Shown: positions 1-10,681 of the stretch, piece after piece
Layout: each line of letters starts with the position of its first letter
How positions within the stretch are numbered: the stretch's first letter is position 1
Source of the DNA: Sinonovacula constricta
Taxonomy: Eukaryota; Mollusca; Bivalvia; Cardiida; Solecurtidae
DNA: 64,000 nt
Direction: 5' to 3'
NCBI GenBank assembly: GCA_007844125.1
Contig: CM017563.1
Coordinates: 21,588,688-21,652,687, forward strand
Translations under genes and position numbers: made by a program
Notes under the pieces: model-generated
What the model was told of the DNA's origin: nothing
What the model saw: only the letters and a program-made list of their open reading frames with translations
Databases searched by the model: none

Positions 1-740
1 TTGTATACTAAATTACATATAATATAATACGCCAATTGAATTCCCAACTCAAAATTAACTGCTATTATCTGTATTTCGTACTTTTTCATTTTAAACTCTG
101 CAGTTGGTTCTTCTTTTGCCAAAATACTGTTCCATGAAGGTAAAGGCTGGTTTTGCTCCATTTGTTTTATTACTCATAACAATAATGCGTTTATACGTTT
201 AGATTTAACTTGCATGTCAATAACTTTGTAATGTGCATTATCAAATGTTGCTATATAATATAATGCTTTTAGGACTTTGTGATATTTCCTTATTTTAAAG
301 TCATCAACACGAGTGGGGCTTTAAAATAATTTACCGCGCGACCTCATTCCCATGCATCCTTTGATCATTAAATGAGGTGAACCACAGTTGAGGAAAAGAA
401 ATTCACACATAATAATGTTCACCTTATATCACTTAAAATTTTAAGCACACAACGTACATTTTTTGTATTTTATGTAAATAGTTATTCAAAATAGGTATCT
501 GCTAGGGGTTCACCTAAGACATACCTTTGGCATACTTCCAATAAGCCATGAAAGAGCCGCATGCTTGGGTCACGATAAAATCGGAGAGAATGTGTTAGTT
601 CAAAGTAACGTAACCTTGTAATTTACGCTCGTGTATATTTTTATACAATCAGCATATCAGTTTTACGTTAGCTATGTAACCACCCATCGTGAAGACGTCT
701 TCATACGTCAACGTCATTTCCGTGACCTATTTTTAACGGC
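1..740. other. Non-coding, AT-rich; no gene recognised
   Basis: I see no convincing coding exon or repeat here. The stretch at 685-720 is dense in CGTCA/TGACG half-sites next to the exon at 741-947. It may hold the 3' flank of that minus-strand exon, but I could not fix a polyadenylation site. Confidence 0.5.
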
Positions 741-947
741 TCAGACTACAGCGGCCGATACTGTTAGAAAAAGTAGATTGTCTATCCATCGTTCGACTTG
801 ATTTACAGATTTGATGCATTCCTTCATACGACGGTCTCTTTCTATGACAACGTCACAGCATAGCTTGACGTCAATGAGAACATCCGGCGGTGTACCTGTC
901 ATCGTGTTGTATTCAGTGACGAGCCCCGACTCAATATTTTCCCAAAA
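741..947 (-). CDS. Candidate terminal coding exon, unknown protein
   Basis: On the minus strand an acceptor-like sequence (ACACTGTCAG) ends just above 947 and is followed by 68 open codons and a TGA at 741-743. The frame begins FWENIESGLVTEYN, passes through a charged stretch (VIERDRRMKECIKSVNQVE) and ends in a hydrophobic patch (WIDNLLFLTVSAAVV). In DNA this AT-rich, 68 codons without a stop directly after a usable acceptor favours a real exon, and the charged-then-hydrophobic pattern looks protein-like. I do not recognise the family. Upstream exons would lie at higher coordinates on the minus strand, and none was found with confidence. The alternative is a chance open frame in a locally CG-richer patch. 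Confidence 0.4.
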   Translation of the reverse strand, partial: FWENIESGLVTEYNTMTGTPPDVLIDVKLCCDVVIERDRRMKECIKSVNQVERWIDNLLFLTVSAAVV

Positions 948-2048
948 CTGACAGTGTTTTTATTCACAGACGGCTCTGTAAACAGTTTAGCATCAACACT
1001 CAATGAGCAATGTTCTTACATGAGACGTTTCTTTTCTGGTCGAGTAGAAAAAAAATGTACCCACCAAATATTATAAGTTCAATCTATGTTCCGAGCCGTG
1101 CTAGGACATAATTTAGAGTTTGAATATCTACATAAATATTATGCCGCTGTACGAGATCGCATCGCTTCCAATAAGTTTATCTGGCAAAAAAAGAGCTTAC
1201 TTCGGCTTCGAAAGGTCCATATAAAGGACTAAATAGTTTTATTTTTATAGTATGCAAAGGCTGTTGACTGTATTTCATGAAAGGCAATAAGGTTAATGAA
1301 CGTTAATAGCGGAGTCATTACAATTCTATATTAGGCCTTTCTGCTAAAATGAAGATAGGAATATAATCAGTGTTGGACACTTTATCACATAACGAAGTCA
1401 GTGTTAATAGCCTGGAAACAGACCTCATGATCAACGATTTTATATGGACGTTTAGATGACCAATGAGCCACTTTAGCATTCGAAAACTTATCACCTTATC
1501 TCCTATCGTCACATGATCTTAACAACATTCTCCTTGAAATCAAAGATACGTTACTTACTGTTGTTATCTTATTTTTTGATGTACTAATTAATCTTCTTGA
1601 CTACTATAAATATCTACCATTTGCTTGGACTTTTGAAAACAACCTAACACTTATGCTAGTAAAGTAACATATAACGAACGGTAAACGCGGGAGAACCCCT
1701 TCTCTAATTGATATACGAAATACCTTAGGAGTTACTTTGAACTCAGTTAGAAGACTAGGGTACAAAGATCCAATGTGAACAAAACATCCTTCAAAAATTG
1801 TAATAAATGAAAGTTTTGCATATTTCTTATTCTAAAAGCTTTATCTTGATCTTGTTTGAAATGTTACAATCTAAAACAAACTATGGCCAATTATAATAGC
1901 TTAAAATGAACAGCCATAAAAGCAACATATTCATATTTACTTCAATGAGATATTTTTCACATTTAAGTAGGGATGTCAACGGAGACCACATTTTTCGTAA
2001 TAAGTATTTGCATTGTATTTCCAGTGGTCAACAAGTTCGTGACCTCAT
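948..2048. other. Non-coding; no gene recognised
   Basis: AT-rich sequence without a supported exon. A pyrimidine-rich AG on the minus strand near 1190 is followed by only 13 open codons, too few to call. Confidence 0.5.
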
Positions 2049-2052
2049 TCAT

Positions 2053-2232
2053 TTAGGTAGATAGGTGGGCAGGTAGGTAAATAGGTAGGTAGATAGGTAG
2101 GTAGGTAGATAGAGGTAGGTAGATAGGTTGGTAGAGGTAGGGGGGAGAGGTAGTAGATAGGCAGACAGAGGTAGATCGGTAGGTAGGTAGGTAGGTAGGT
2201 TGCTGGGTACCTAGGTAGGTAGGCAGGGAGGT

Positions 2233-2264
<32 letters not shown>
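2053..2264. repeat. GTAG/GATA-type microsatellite followed by (GA)n
   Basis: About 180 bases of imperfect GTAG/ATAG tetranucleotides run into a pure GA tract near 2236-2264. The open frame across it on the other strand (Tyr/Leu/Pro rich) is just the repeat translated. Confidence 0.95.
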
Positions 2265-2269
<5 letters not shown>

Positions 2270-2709
2270 GAAATAAATATAGGTATATAGATTCCAATCT
2301 ATGAGGAAAGAGATTAATTCATTCATTATACAGAGACACGTTTTTCAAACTTAAACTTTGGCGTAGAGAACCGGACAAAAGAGAGATTTGCCACGTTCTA
2401 CGATTAAATGTATCCTTGTTGTGTTAGAAATAGTATGCATCTATATTAAGTTGATCTTTAGAATGTTATTTGACAGACAGCACTTAGCCCGAGTGAATGG
2501 GATATTATAGCTACAACTATGTGTTCAGTGCACTGAACACAAACAAAAATGTAAGTAAAAACTACACCTATATATATATATTGTATTACATTTTATAATA
2601 TTTATAGAAATATAATATATAAATGCATAAAGACACAATAAACATGAGAGTTGTTACAAAAATAAACGAATGATACACTGGTAGTAATTTAACGAATGCT
2701 GATAAGGGG

Positions 2710-3835
2710 TCATAACTCATTATTCTCTTTTGTGTCTTTCCATTTTATAAACGACACGATTTTGCTCAGCACGTGTATAACTAGCATTCCACTAAGAATC
2801 GATTCAACTTTTGAATACCTAGACTTCCTTTCTTTGTTGTTGGCACTGATCCGCTTCAGATCTTTAGAACATTCTTTAACCACTGGCAATGCCATCGGAA
2901 CTTAGATGTAGTTTACTTTAAAGTCGCCTAATGCCCGAGTAGAACGGTCATTCAGTATCTTTGTAATTATAAGCAGTGTGTAGGTAGTGAATTTGTCCGC
3001 GAAGAAGGCAATGACGTCCGTCTCTGAAAGAGCGTATTTGTTCTTCGGTGTTTGTCCGCGGAGTGTTGACGGATAATTTGGCAGGAATGAGTACTCTTTA
3101 TATTGCGTAAAATTGGCAGCCGGTTGGCCAACGCTGCATGTGTAGACAATTGGAGTTACAAAGTCAATGACCTCTCCAATTGATGTCAATCCAGCGTCGC
3201 GACCAGGAACGACTTTCATTTCCATTCCTCCTTCTTCAATTGGTTTGACCATTTCCGCCCTTCAGCTTTGTATTTCCATATCTGACTTGACGTCAGAATC
3301 ATGTTTGTAGTACAGATTGACGGAGTAATAGACGTATTTATGAATGGATTCATACACGTCTATGGCGAAAGTAGTACTGAGGAACCAAAGCAGGATCATC
3401 CAAACCCCAATTTTTAGATCATTTGGTAGGGTTCCTTCCACATTGAAGCACTATCTTTCTCGATGTCGAGCAATTTACTAGATACCTCCAACCACGCCAA
3501 CCGCCATGCTATTGTCTAAGAACCCATCTTTATCCAGCAGTTTGCTTACACCTTGGACGTTGATGGCGATGAGGCAAAGAAAGTGGGGAGCCAGCAGCTT
3601 AAAGATTGGATAAGACTGCGAAAGATTGCGATGTGTAACAACAGGAATCCCTTCCATAAACAAGTGCGTTGCACCAAGATGTGTAATAGACTTGTGGATC
3701 TGCGCATCAGCGTTATTGAACCACATCTTAGCTGCGATCCATATACAATTGGGCCGGAGTGCAAGGAAACAGGATTATCGTCTAACTTGTGTTGGAACAG
3801 CTGTAAGGCGATCTGGATAAGAGTACTTTCTTTCT
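2710..3835 (-). pseudogene. Lipoxygenase pseudogene, C-terminal half
   Basis: Conceptual pieces on the minus strand line up in order with the catalytic C-terminal half of animal lipoxygenases, non-heme iron enzymes that oxygenate polyunsaturated fatty acids. The order is LIQIALQLFQ (about 3820), the iron-site segment DAQIHKSITHLGATHL with HRNLSQSYPIFKLLAPH (3540-3726), TLPNDL, VPQYYFR and NLYYKHD (3270-3440), TCSVGQPAANFTQY with FLPNYPST (3050-3150), LGDFKVNYI (2905), then ALPVV and DLKRI (2830-2893). The first two iron histidines (H-x4-H) and the later Asn are kept. The third iron His is Gln in GQPAAN, and the C-terminal Ile end is missing. Breaks are TAA at 2902-2904, TGA at 3262-3264 and frameshifts near 3360, 3400, 3435, 3478 and 3757. 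About 1.1 kb reads through without introns, and the PLAT domain and first catalytic half are absent. It could be a 5'-truncated retrocopy, though I see no poly(A) remnant, or a decayed single large exon. Confidence 0.85.
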
Positions 3836-4114
3836 TGCAGTGTTTGACCTTCCAGGAGCCTCAAGACCCAGTTTCACGAACGATCTTAAGTAACCGCTTA
3901 AACTAAAAAGTAGGCTTAGCATCTTAAAAATTTAACTAAGATTTTTGAAAAAAAAAATGCGTTTCACTGAAGTTCTTAAGAATTTTCTAAGCGTTCTTAG
4001 CTAAGAATTTCATAGCTACTCTTCATTTGGAGGCGAGTTTTAGCTGTTTATCACGTGACGTCGTGAGTCGATTTGTAAACAACCTATCGTCTGTCAACGG
4101 GCCACTGACAGGTG

Positions 4115-4290
4115 ATGCTAGTAATGGAGTCACGCAAGAGGAATCCAAACTGGACTATATACGAAGAGGAGTTTGCAATTGCTGAGATAGTAAATCGAAG
4201 TGACGACCTATTCGGAAAGTTTCGATGGGCATCAAATGGTGCGAAACAGAAAGAACAATGTTGGAAAGAAATTGCTAATGTGCTTAAATC
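4115..4290 (+). CDS. Myb/SANT-like DNA-binding exon (MSANTD type)
   Basis: The frame starts at ATG 4115 (a second ATG at 4124 has the better context, GTAATGG) and runs 58 codons to a splice donor TC|GTGAGT at 4290/4291. It reads RKRNPNWTIYEEEFAIAEIV, then VNRSDDLFGKF and KEQCWKEIANVLKS. The tryptophan and hydrophobic spacing and the closing W-x-x-I-A-x-x-L match the Myb/SANT-like domain found in MSANTD proteins and in the DNA-binding partner of Harbinger transposases. A first exon holding only this trihelix-like domain is typical of that family. No following exon was found within the next few kb. It could be a host gene or a Harbinger-derived copy. The domain call is fairly firm, the gene status less so. 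Confidence 0.6.
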
Positions 4291-6019
4291 GTGAGTGTTT
4301 ACATTGTTTTTCTGTCAGTTTAACTTTCTAATTTATAATTTTATTTTACTTATTGATTTGGAAAGTGACAAAAAGTCAGTGTACGCATGGAAATTTAAGT
4401 ATAAAGACCCTTTCCTATCTCCAGCAAAACACAATGATTTTAGATTTTAAAATGGTAACCAAATGCACAAAAATAACAATTTAAAACAAAAGAACGCACC
4501 GACAACGATAAATAAAATAAAATAGATCTCTCAAATTAAATATCGTTCAGCCCTTACACATACACATGATTGCATGAACACATAAACACGAGCTAACACA
4601 TATATATTCACTCACTGTTTAGTCTTGATTTCAGTTTTAAAGATGTAGATTTCGCTTTCTGACATAATTTGAATTATTATTTATAACATATTGAACAAAT
4701 CCATATCCTATCCACTTCCAATCAATTCCATGTGTGTAAATCCATTTGATGTTTTAACATTGCAGAAATCTTACCAGTGACGGATCTACTTAAAATAATT
4801 CGTAGACCACTTCATTGAATAAGCTGTCTGCATGTAGCTCTTAGTACACTATTGACAGTGGTTCAAAATCATAACAGTAGAGCTATCATTATTTCAATAA
4901 CAACGCTCTTACACAGTCCAATAATTCCTTGAATTTTGTTCAAAAACAATTGTCAATTTTCTACACAAATATGAATAAAAAGTACGAGCAATCATCATTA
5001 CGCTCTAACTTTAACGACAGACGAAATTTTAAAATACACGTATACTGTCGTGTAGTACACGTAATACATATGCCTATAAATAGCTACACACATCAGATAA
5101 GGCTTTCCGGTCTATTGGCACGTCACTGCTTAGATGCTAGATTTATTCATCTTGATTTGACTCTTGGTGAGTCTACACAATAGACATATAATACATATGT
5201 ATTCTATGTCTATGGTCTACACTTCCTTCACATGTCACTAAATCTGATTCCTTAACATAAATTCATGCAAGAGAACACTACGCACATTTCTAAAGTTGGC
5301 GACATAGTATGACGTTTTTATGCTAGCTTGCTATGTTCAGTTTCAGCAAGCTGAAACTGCAGTCTGTTATGCTGAACCTTAAGACCTATAGTCCGTCGCA
5401 GAAACAAAATAATATATATACTATAGTATATTATAGTCTGTTTCAGCTGATTTGCAAACATATGTTTTTAGACATTGTAGCCACAGTTCTCCGCATATTT
5501 CAAAAAAAACAACAACAACATATTAGCATCTACAAGTACACAGAAATCCTAATACGATTTTAATTTTCTTTTCTTTTAATGTAATCTATAAACATTGAAT
5601 ACAAATTATTATTGTTATAAATTGGCATACATGTACTTTAAAGGACGTTTTATTTATATTTCCAGTTCCGAGGAACGTTGCATTGCCTTTAACAATTAAC
5701 TAACGTTTAGTACCGGTCTTCCATCATCTTTAGACATCGATATTTTGACAAACCAGGTAGGCTTGGATTTTAATGTGTGATTTGTCTCAGTTATATTTAA
5801 TAGGTCCTAATGGTTTATGTTTGGTTAAGAAAGTTTTAACACCAATAGTTGTAATCAGTTTTATTTTCATTAAAACAGAATTGGTGTTTACTCCTTTAAA
5901 AAGTCAGCATGTGTGTCCTATTTTTTTATTCCCGGGGGTGGGGTGGGTGGTATGTTGGGCAAAGTAGTTTTTTACATCTAATGACTGCGATGTTAGTTGT
6001 ATGAGAGTGCCTTATATCG
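4291..6019. other. Non-coding; no gene recognised
   Basis: AT-rich sequence with no supported exon. A CTTG|GTGAGT donor-like site near 5165 has no convincing coding sequence before it. Imperfect 29-bp units begin near 6020. Confidence 0.5.
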
Positions 6020-7460
6020 AGACTTTAGTCATGGTCTGTCTCTGTTGACCAAAGTAGATGTGGTCTATCTCTGTTGATCCTAGTGGGTGTCTTCTGTATT
6101 ATAGACATAAGTGGGTGTGATCTGTCTTTGTTGACCTAAGTAGGTGTGGTCTGTCTATGTTGACCTTAGTAGGTGTGGTCTGTCTCTGTTCTCCTCATCT
6201 GGCGTGATCTGTCTTTGTTGACCTTAAGAGACATGATATGTCTTTATTGGCCTTAGCAAATGTGATATATCTTGGTTGACCTTAGTCAACGTGGTTTGTC
6301 TCTGTTGGTCTTAGTAGGTATGGTCTGAATTTGTTGGCATAGAGGGTGTGGTCTGTCTCTGTTCACCTTATTTGGTGTGATCTGTCTTTGTTGCCATCAA
6401 AGGACATGATATGTCTGTGTTGACCCAAGTAGACGTGGTCTGTCTATGTTGACCTTAGTTGACGTGGTCTGTCTCTGTTGACCTTTGTATGTGTGGTATG
6501 TCTTTCTAGACCTTAGTTGGCGTGGCCTGTCTATGTTGACCTTAGTTGGCGTGGCCTGTCTCTGTTGACCATAGTTGGCGTGGCCTGTCTCTGTTGACCA
6601 TAGTTGGCGTGGCCTGTCTCTGTTTACCTTAGTTGACGTGGCCTGTCTCTGTTGACCTTAGTTGGCGTGGCCTGTCTCTGTTGACCTTAGTTGGCATGGC
6701 CTGTCTATGTTGACCTTAGCTGGTGTGGTCTGTCTCTGTTGACCTTAGTTGACGTGGCCTGTCTCTGTTGACCTTAGTTGACGTGGCCTGTCTCTGTTGA
6801 CCTTAGTTGGCGTGGCCTGTCTCTGTTGACCATAGTTGGCGTGGTGTGTCTCTGTTGACCATAGTTGGCGTGGCCTGTCTCTGTTGACCTTAGTTGACGT
6901 GGCCTGTCTCTGTTGACCTTAGTTGGCGTGGCCTGTCTCTGTTGACCTTAGTTGGCGTGGCCTGTCTCTGTTGACCTTAGTTGGCGTGGCCTGTCTCTGT
7001 TGACCTTAGCTGGCATGGTCTGTCTCTGTTGACCTTAGTTGGCGTAGTCTGTCTCTGTTGACCTTAGTTGGCGTGGTCTGTCTCTGTTGACCTTATTATG
7101 TGGTGTCTGTCTTTTCAGGCCTTAGTTGGCGTGGTCTGTTGACTTTAGTAGGTCTGGTATGTCTATGTTGACCTTACTTAATGCGGTCCGTCTTTGTTGA
7201 CCTTAGTAGGCGTGGTCTGTCTTTGTTGGCCTTATTAGGCGTGGTCTGTCTTTGTTGACCTAAGTAGGCGTGGTCTGTATTTGTTGACCTAAGAAGGCGT
7301 GGTCTGTCTTTGTTGACCTTCTTAGGCGTGGTCTGTCTTTGTTGACCTAAGAAGGCGTGGTCTGTATTTGTTGACTTTATAAGGTGTGATCTGTATTTGT
7401 TGTTTTTATTAGGTGTGGTATGTCCTTGTTGACCTTAGTTGGCCCTGACCCTGTTGAACT
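6020..7460. repeat. 29-bp minisatellite array
   Basis: Roughly 45-50 head-to-tail copies of a 29-bp unit (core TTGGCGTGGCCTGTCTCTG, then TTGACCTTAG). The middle (about 6530-7080) is nearly homogeneous and both edges are diverged, the usual pattern of an array growing by unequal exchange from its centre. It ends about 300 bases before the transporter exon at 7759. Confidence 0.95.
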
Positions 7461-7758
7461 AAATATGTGCGATTTGGCTTTGTTTGCTTAAGTAGGCATG
7501 TTTGTCACTTGTTTACTAAGTAAGCTTGGTCCATCGTATTTTCCGACTGTATGTTTGGTGTGATTTTGAAAAACGGAGTAGGCGTGGTTAATCCCTGTCG
7601 ATGTCCTTGTCAGTCAAAGTTACTAGGCGGGATTTTACTCCTTTCACCCCTTTAAAGTGACCAGTCACATTTGCATTTTCTTATACATGCATTTTGCAAC
7701 CAACCAACATAAAAAAACAACACAGAAAACTAAAGCAACTTTGGTAACCCTGTTCTAG

Positions 7759-7910
7759 GACTTCGTGTGGGGATTTGCTCTGGTAATAAATGGTATGATG
7801 TTGATGTATATGGTTCTACGGTTCGGTATACGGCTGTTCCGGCAACAGGTGGTCAACAAGTACAGTCACGGAGATTGGAAGCTCACCTAGGTGTGGGAAG
7901 TCATGATCAG
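7759..7910 (+). CDS. SLC6/NSS transporter, internal exon with in-frame TAG
   Basis: The exon follows acceptor CTGTTCTAG and ends at donor ATCAG|GTAATA (phase 0 in, phase 2 out). It translates as DFVWGFALVINGMMLMYMV, a basic segment with RLFRQQVVNKYSHGDWKLT, a TAG stop (7888-7890), then VWEVMI. This matches TM11 and the following loop of the neurotransmitter:sodium symporter fold: LeuT starts TM11 with DF, then has a charged loop and a KVP-type turn before TM12. These plasma-membrane proteins couple Na+ to amino-acid or amine uptake. The TAG falls between the KLT turn and the conserved-looking W. Taken literally it removes TM12 and the tail. Reading resumes in the same frame and joins the next exon in phase, so the TAG is the only lesion seen. 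A null allele, sequence error, recent pseudogene or stop readthrough would all fit. Earlier exons were not found in the window. Confidence 0.7.
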
Positions 7911-7947
7911 GTAATATATGCATTTTATATCTAAAGAGTATTATAAA

Positions 7948-7999
7948 AATAAATACTAATGTTGAGGTCGATATGATGTTTTGCGGACCTGGGTTGTGT
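7948..7999. repeat. Imperfect inverted repeat (hairpin) just inside the intron
   Basis: Arms of about 19 bases (TAAATACTAATGT...TCGATAT and its complement near 8000), one with a 5-base insertion, flank a loop of under 30 bases. It starts some 40 bases after the splice donor at 7910. A related TATTGACCTCA string lies near 8073. Confidence 0.6.
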
Positions 8000-8669
8000 G
8001 ATATCGACATTAGTATTTACTCGTTATATTATATACCCTTTGAATTTGAAGCATTGTGATGATTTGATGATATTGACCTCAGCTGCTTGCTTCGTGGCGC
8101 CATGTTTGTTTAATGCGCATGCAAAATTAACGTCGTGAGAATAGCAAATGTCAATATTTATTCCCGGAGTAGTTATCACTTTTTTCGGACTCAGCCGTGC
8201 GAAGCTCTCGACCAATCAAAATGCTTGAAATTCACAGGGTACATACTATTATGATTTAATTTTTACTCTAAGATCTTTTCATTTGCAAATATATTTTGTT
8301 TCAAATGTTGAAAGTTACTATTTATCAATTCTGGATATATATTTTTAATTAACAGTTTAATGATTAAACATTAATGCATTTTAAATATAGTGCAGGTAGT
8401 AATAAATAAAAATTACAGTTGTACTCAGTCATTGTTGACTAAAATGTGCAGTTTGATCTGAATGTAATAACATAAATAAAAAGTGTACTATGCAGAACAA
8501 TTTTAAATTAAAACATTACGATTTTTATGATAAACTGAGGATAAACACGCTGATATTATTATTAGACATATATTATCACCAATATAATTACACATAAAAA
8601 TCGTACAATAACACCAGGATTCCCTCGGAAGTAGAGGTCCCTGATGAAATAATATTCCTAGAATCCAAT
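8000..8669. other. Intronic, AT-rich; no other feature
   Basis: Lies in the intron between the first two transporter exons. No exon or clear repeat apart from weak echoes of the hairpin sequence. Confidence 0.5.
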
Positions 8670-8985
8670 TTGTTTATTAGGTTTATTGTCCTACCAACAA
8701 CATTTCAGTTATCTGGAGACCGTGTCCATTTGAAGCAGATATAGTGCTTCCTTCGCTATCTATTGCATGCTGTAGACACCTGCCATGTGTGCACACCTAG
8801 TCACATTATCCTGACAGTGGGCCAACTAATCGCAGAACTATCCTTATATTTGCGTGAGCGTTAGCAAGGGAGCTATACCACTACCATTTTTAACGACTTT
8901 GATATGTCGCGGCCCGGGATCGATACCGGGGCCTCCCTTACCTGGATTCGACGCTCTACCGATTGCGATAGCAGATCCCGTGCAG
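8670..8985 (-). mobile_element. tRNA-derived SINE, full-length, reverse orientation
   Basis: Read on the minus strand, this begins with a tRNA-like head (an A-box region resembling GGTAGAGCGTCG, and a B-box in GGTATCGATCCCGGG), continues with CGACATATCAA and GTTAAAAATGGTAGTGGTA, and ends in a GACACGGTCTCCAGATAACTG tail and TAAACC-rich end. The same order and sequence occur on the plus strand at 21948-22262. It is an old, diverged copy inside the transporter intron. Confidence 0.85.
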
Positions 8986-9336
8986 AATCATTTTTGAGCT
9001 TTGGCAGTTTTAAAAATGATCTAATAGTGTTCATGTACTACTGTTGTATTTAAAGGCAAGCAACCCCCGTGGATTTAAGATTGTTTATTGCAACCATGAA
9101 GCATCTGCGAACAGCGTCATCCTTTGACATCCGCCTTCACGCCAAAGTGATTATTGTTTGCAACTCCGATTTTTTTAATAAAACCGTCACCCCATGACAA
9201 AACCAGGGTTTTTGATTTATGATTTATTGAAACCCAAAAACTTAGGACAAAACCGCATTCCTGCGACAGGCCCATTCAAGCCCAATTTATTATTTTTGCA
9301 ATTGGGAGCCCTTAAATAAAACCATCACCCTACAAC

Positions 9337-9707
<371 letters not shown>

Positions 9708-10551
9708 CACACGACATTCACTGTCAAAACCAGGAGTTCCAATGGACTATTTATTGCAATCGAGAATCTTCGAATAACTCCGTCATTCTACGTCATTTGC
9801 AATCATAATCAGAAGTTCCAAGTGACTTTTTATTGCAATCGAGAGTCGTGAAATAACTCCGTCATTCTACGTCATTTGCAATCATAATCAGAAGTTCCAG
9901 TTGACTATTTATTGCAATCGAGAATCTTTAAATAACTCCGTCATTCTACGTCATTTGCAATCATAATCAGACGTTCCAATTGACTATTTATTGCAATCGA
10001 GAGTCTTTAAATAACTCCGTCATTCTACGTCATTTGCAATCATAATCAGAAGTTCCAGTTGACTATTTATTGCAATCGAGAATCTTTAAATAACTCCGTC
10101 ATTCTACGTCATTTGCAGTCATAATCAGAAGTTCCAGTTGACTATTTATTGCAATCGAGAATCTTTAAATAACTCCGTCATTCTACGTCATTTGCAAACA
10201 TAATCAGAAGTTCCAGTTGACTATTTATTGCAATCGAGAATCTTTAAATAACTCCGTCATTCTACGCCATTTGCAATCATAATCAAAAGTTTCAAATGAC
10301 TATTTATTGAAATCGAGAATCTTTAAATAACTCCGCCATTCTACGCCATTTGCAATAATAATCAGGATCATAATCGATCTATTTTGTTCACTGTAAAATA
10401 GAAAATAAACATAAGTTCTATTGAAATAAATCGCTGAGGAATTTGAATTTTCATAGCTTCTGATTGGCTAAAAATGTAGGGCGACTTCTAAGGAATATAA
10501 TGTTCGTTCGTTCTCATAAATCATTTACGAATCGTTCCAACCCTTTTTCAG

Positions 10552-10681
10552 AGTCATTGTTCCAATTGAGGCTGTGGCGCTAATTGTTTGGTGGGCCTAC
10601 GACTTGATAGATGGAGAGACCGGTGATGGCGAGAAATGGTATGAGTTTGGTCGAGAAACACTGGTCATGACACTGGTGCAG
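10552..10681 (+). CDS. SLC6/NSS transporter, penultimate exon
   Basis: Acceptor CCCTTTTTCAG precedes the exon and donor GTGCAG|GTATGA follows it. It enters in phase 2, completing an AGA codon with the exon ending at 7910, and leaves in phase 0. The 43 codons read VIVPIEAVALIVWWAYDLID, a Gly/Glu-rich loop GETGDGEKWYEF, then GRETLVMTLVQ. The P-x-x-x-x-A-L-I-V-W core matches the start of TM12 in the neurotransmitter:sodium symporter fold (LeuT has ITPAFLAVLLVVW at this place). No lesion is seen. The intron before it holds the SINE, MITE and 79-bp satellite, and the intron after it holds the 56-bp minisatellite. Confidence 0.75.

Noticed and set aside
1160..1200. Minus-strand acceptor followed by INLLEAMRSRTAA and a stop
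   Set aside because: Thirteen codons after a pyrimidine-rich AG are too few to separate from chance.
2902..3252. 116-codon minus-strand frame as an intact small gene
   Set aside because: It is one segment of the lipoxygenase pseudogene; similarity continues in order on both sides across stops and frameshifts.
3553..3906. 117-codon plus-strand frame
   Set aside because: It is the shadow of the lipoxygenase remnant on the opposite strand.
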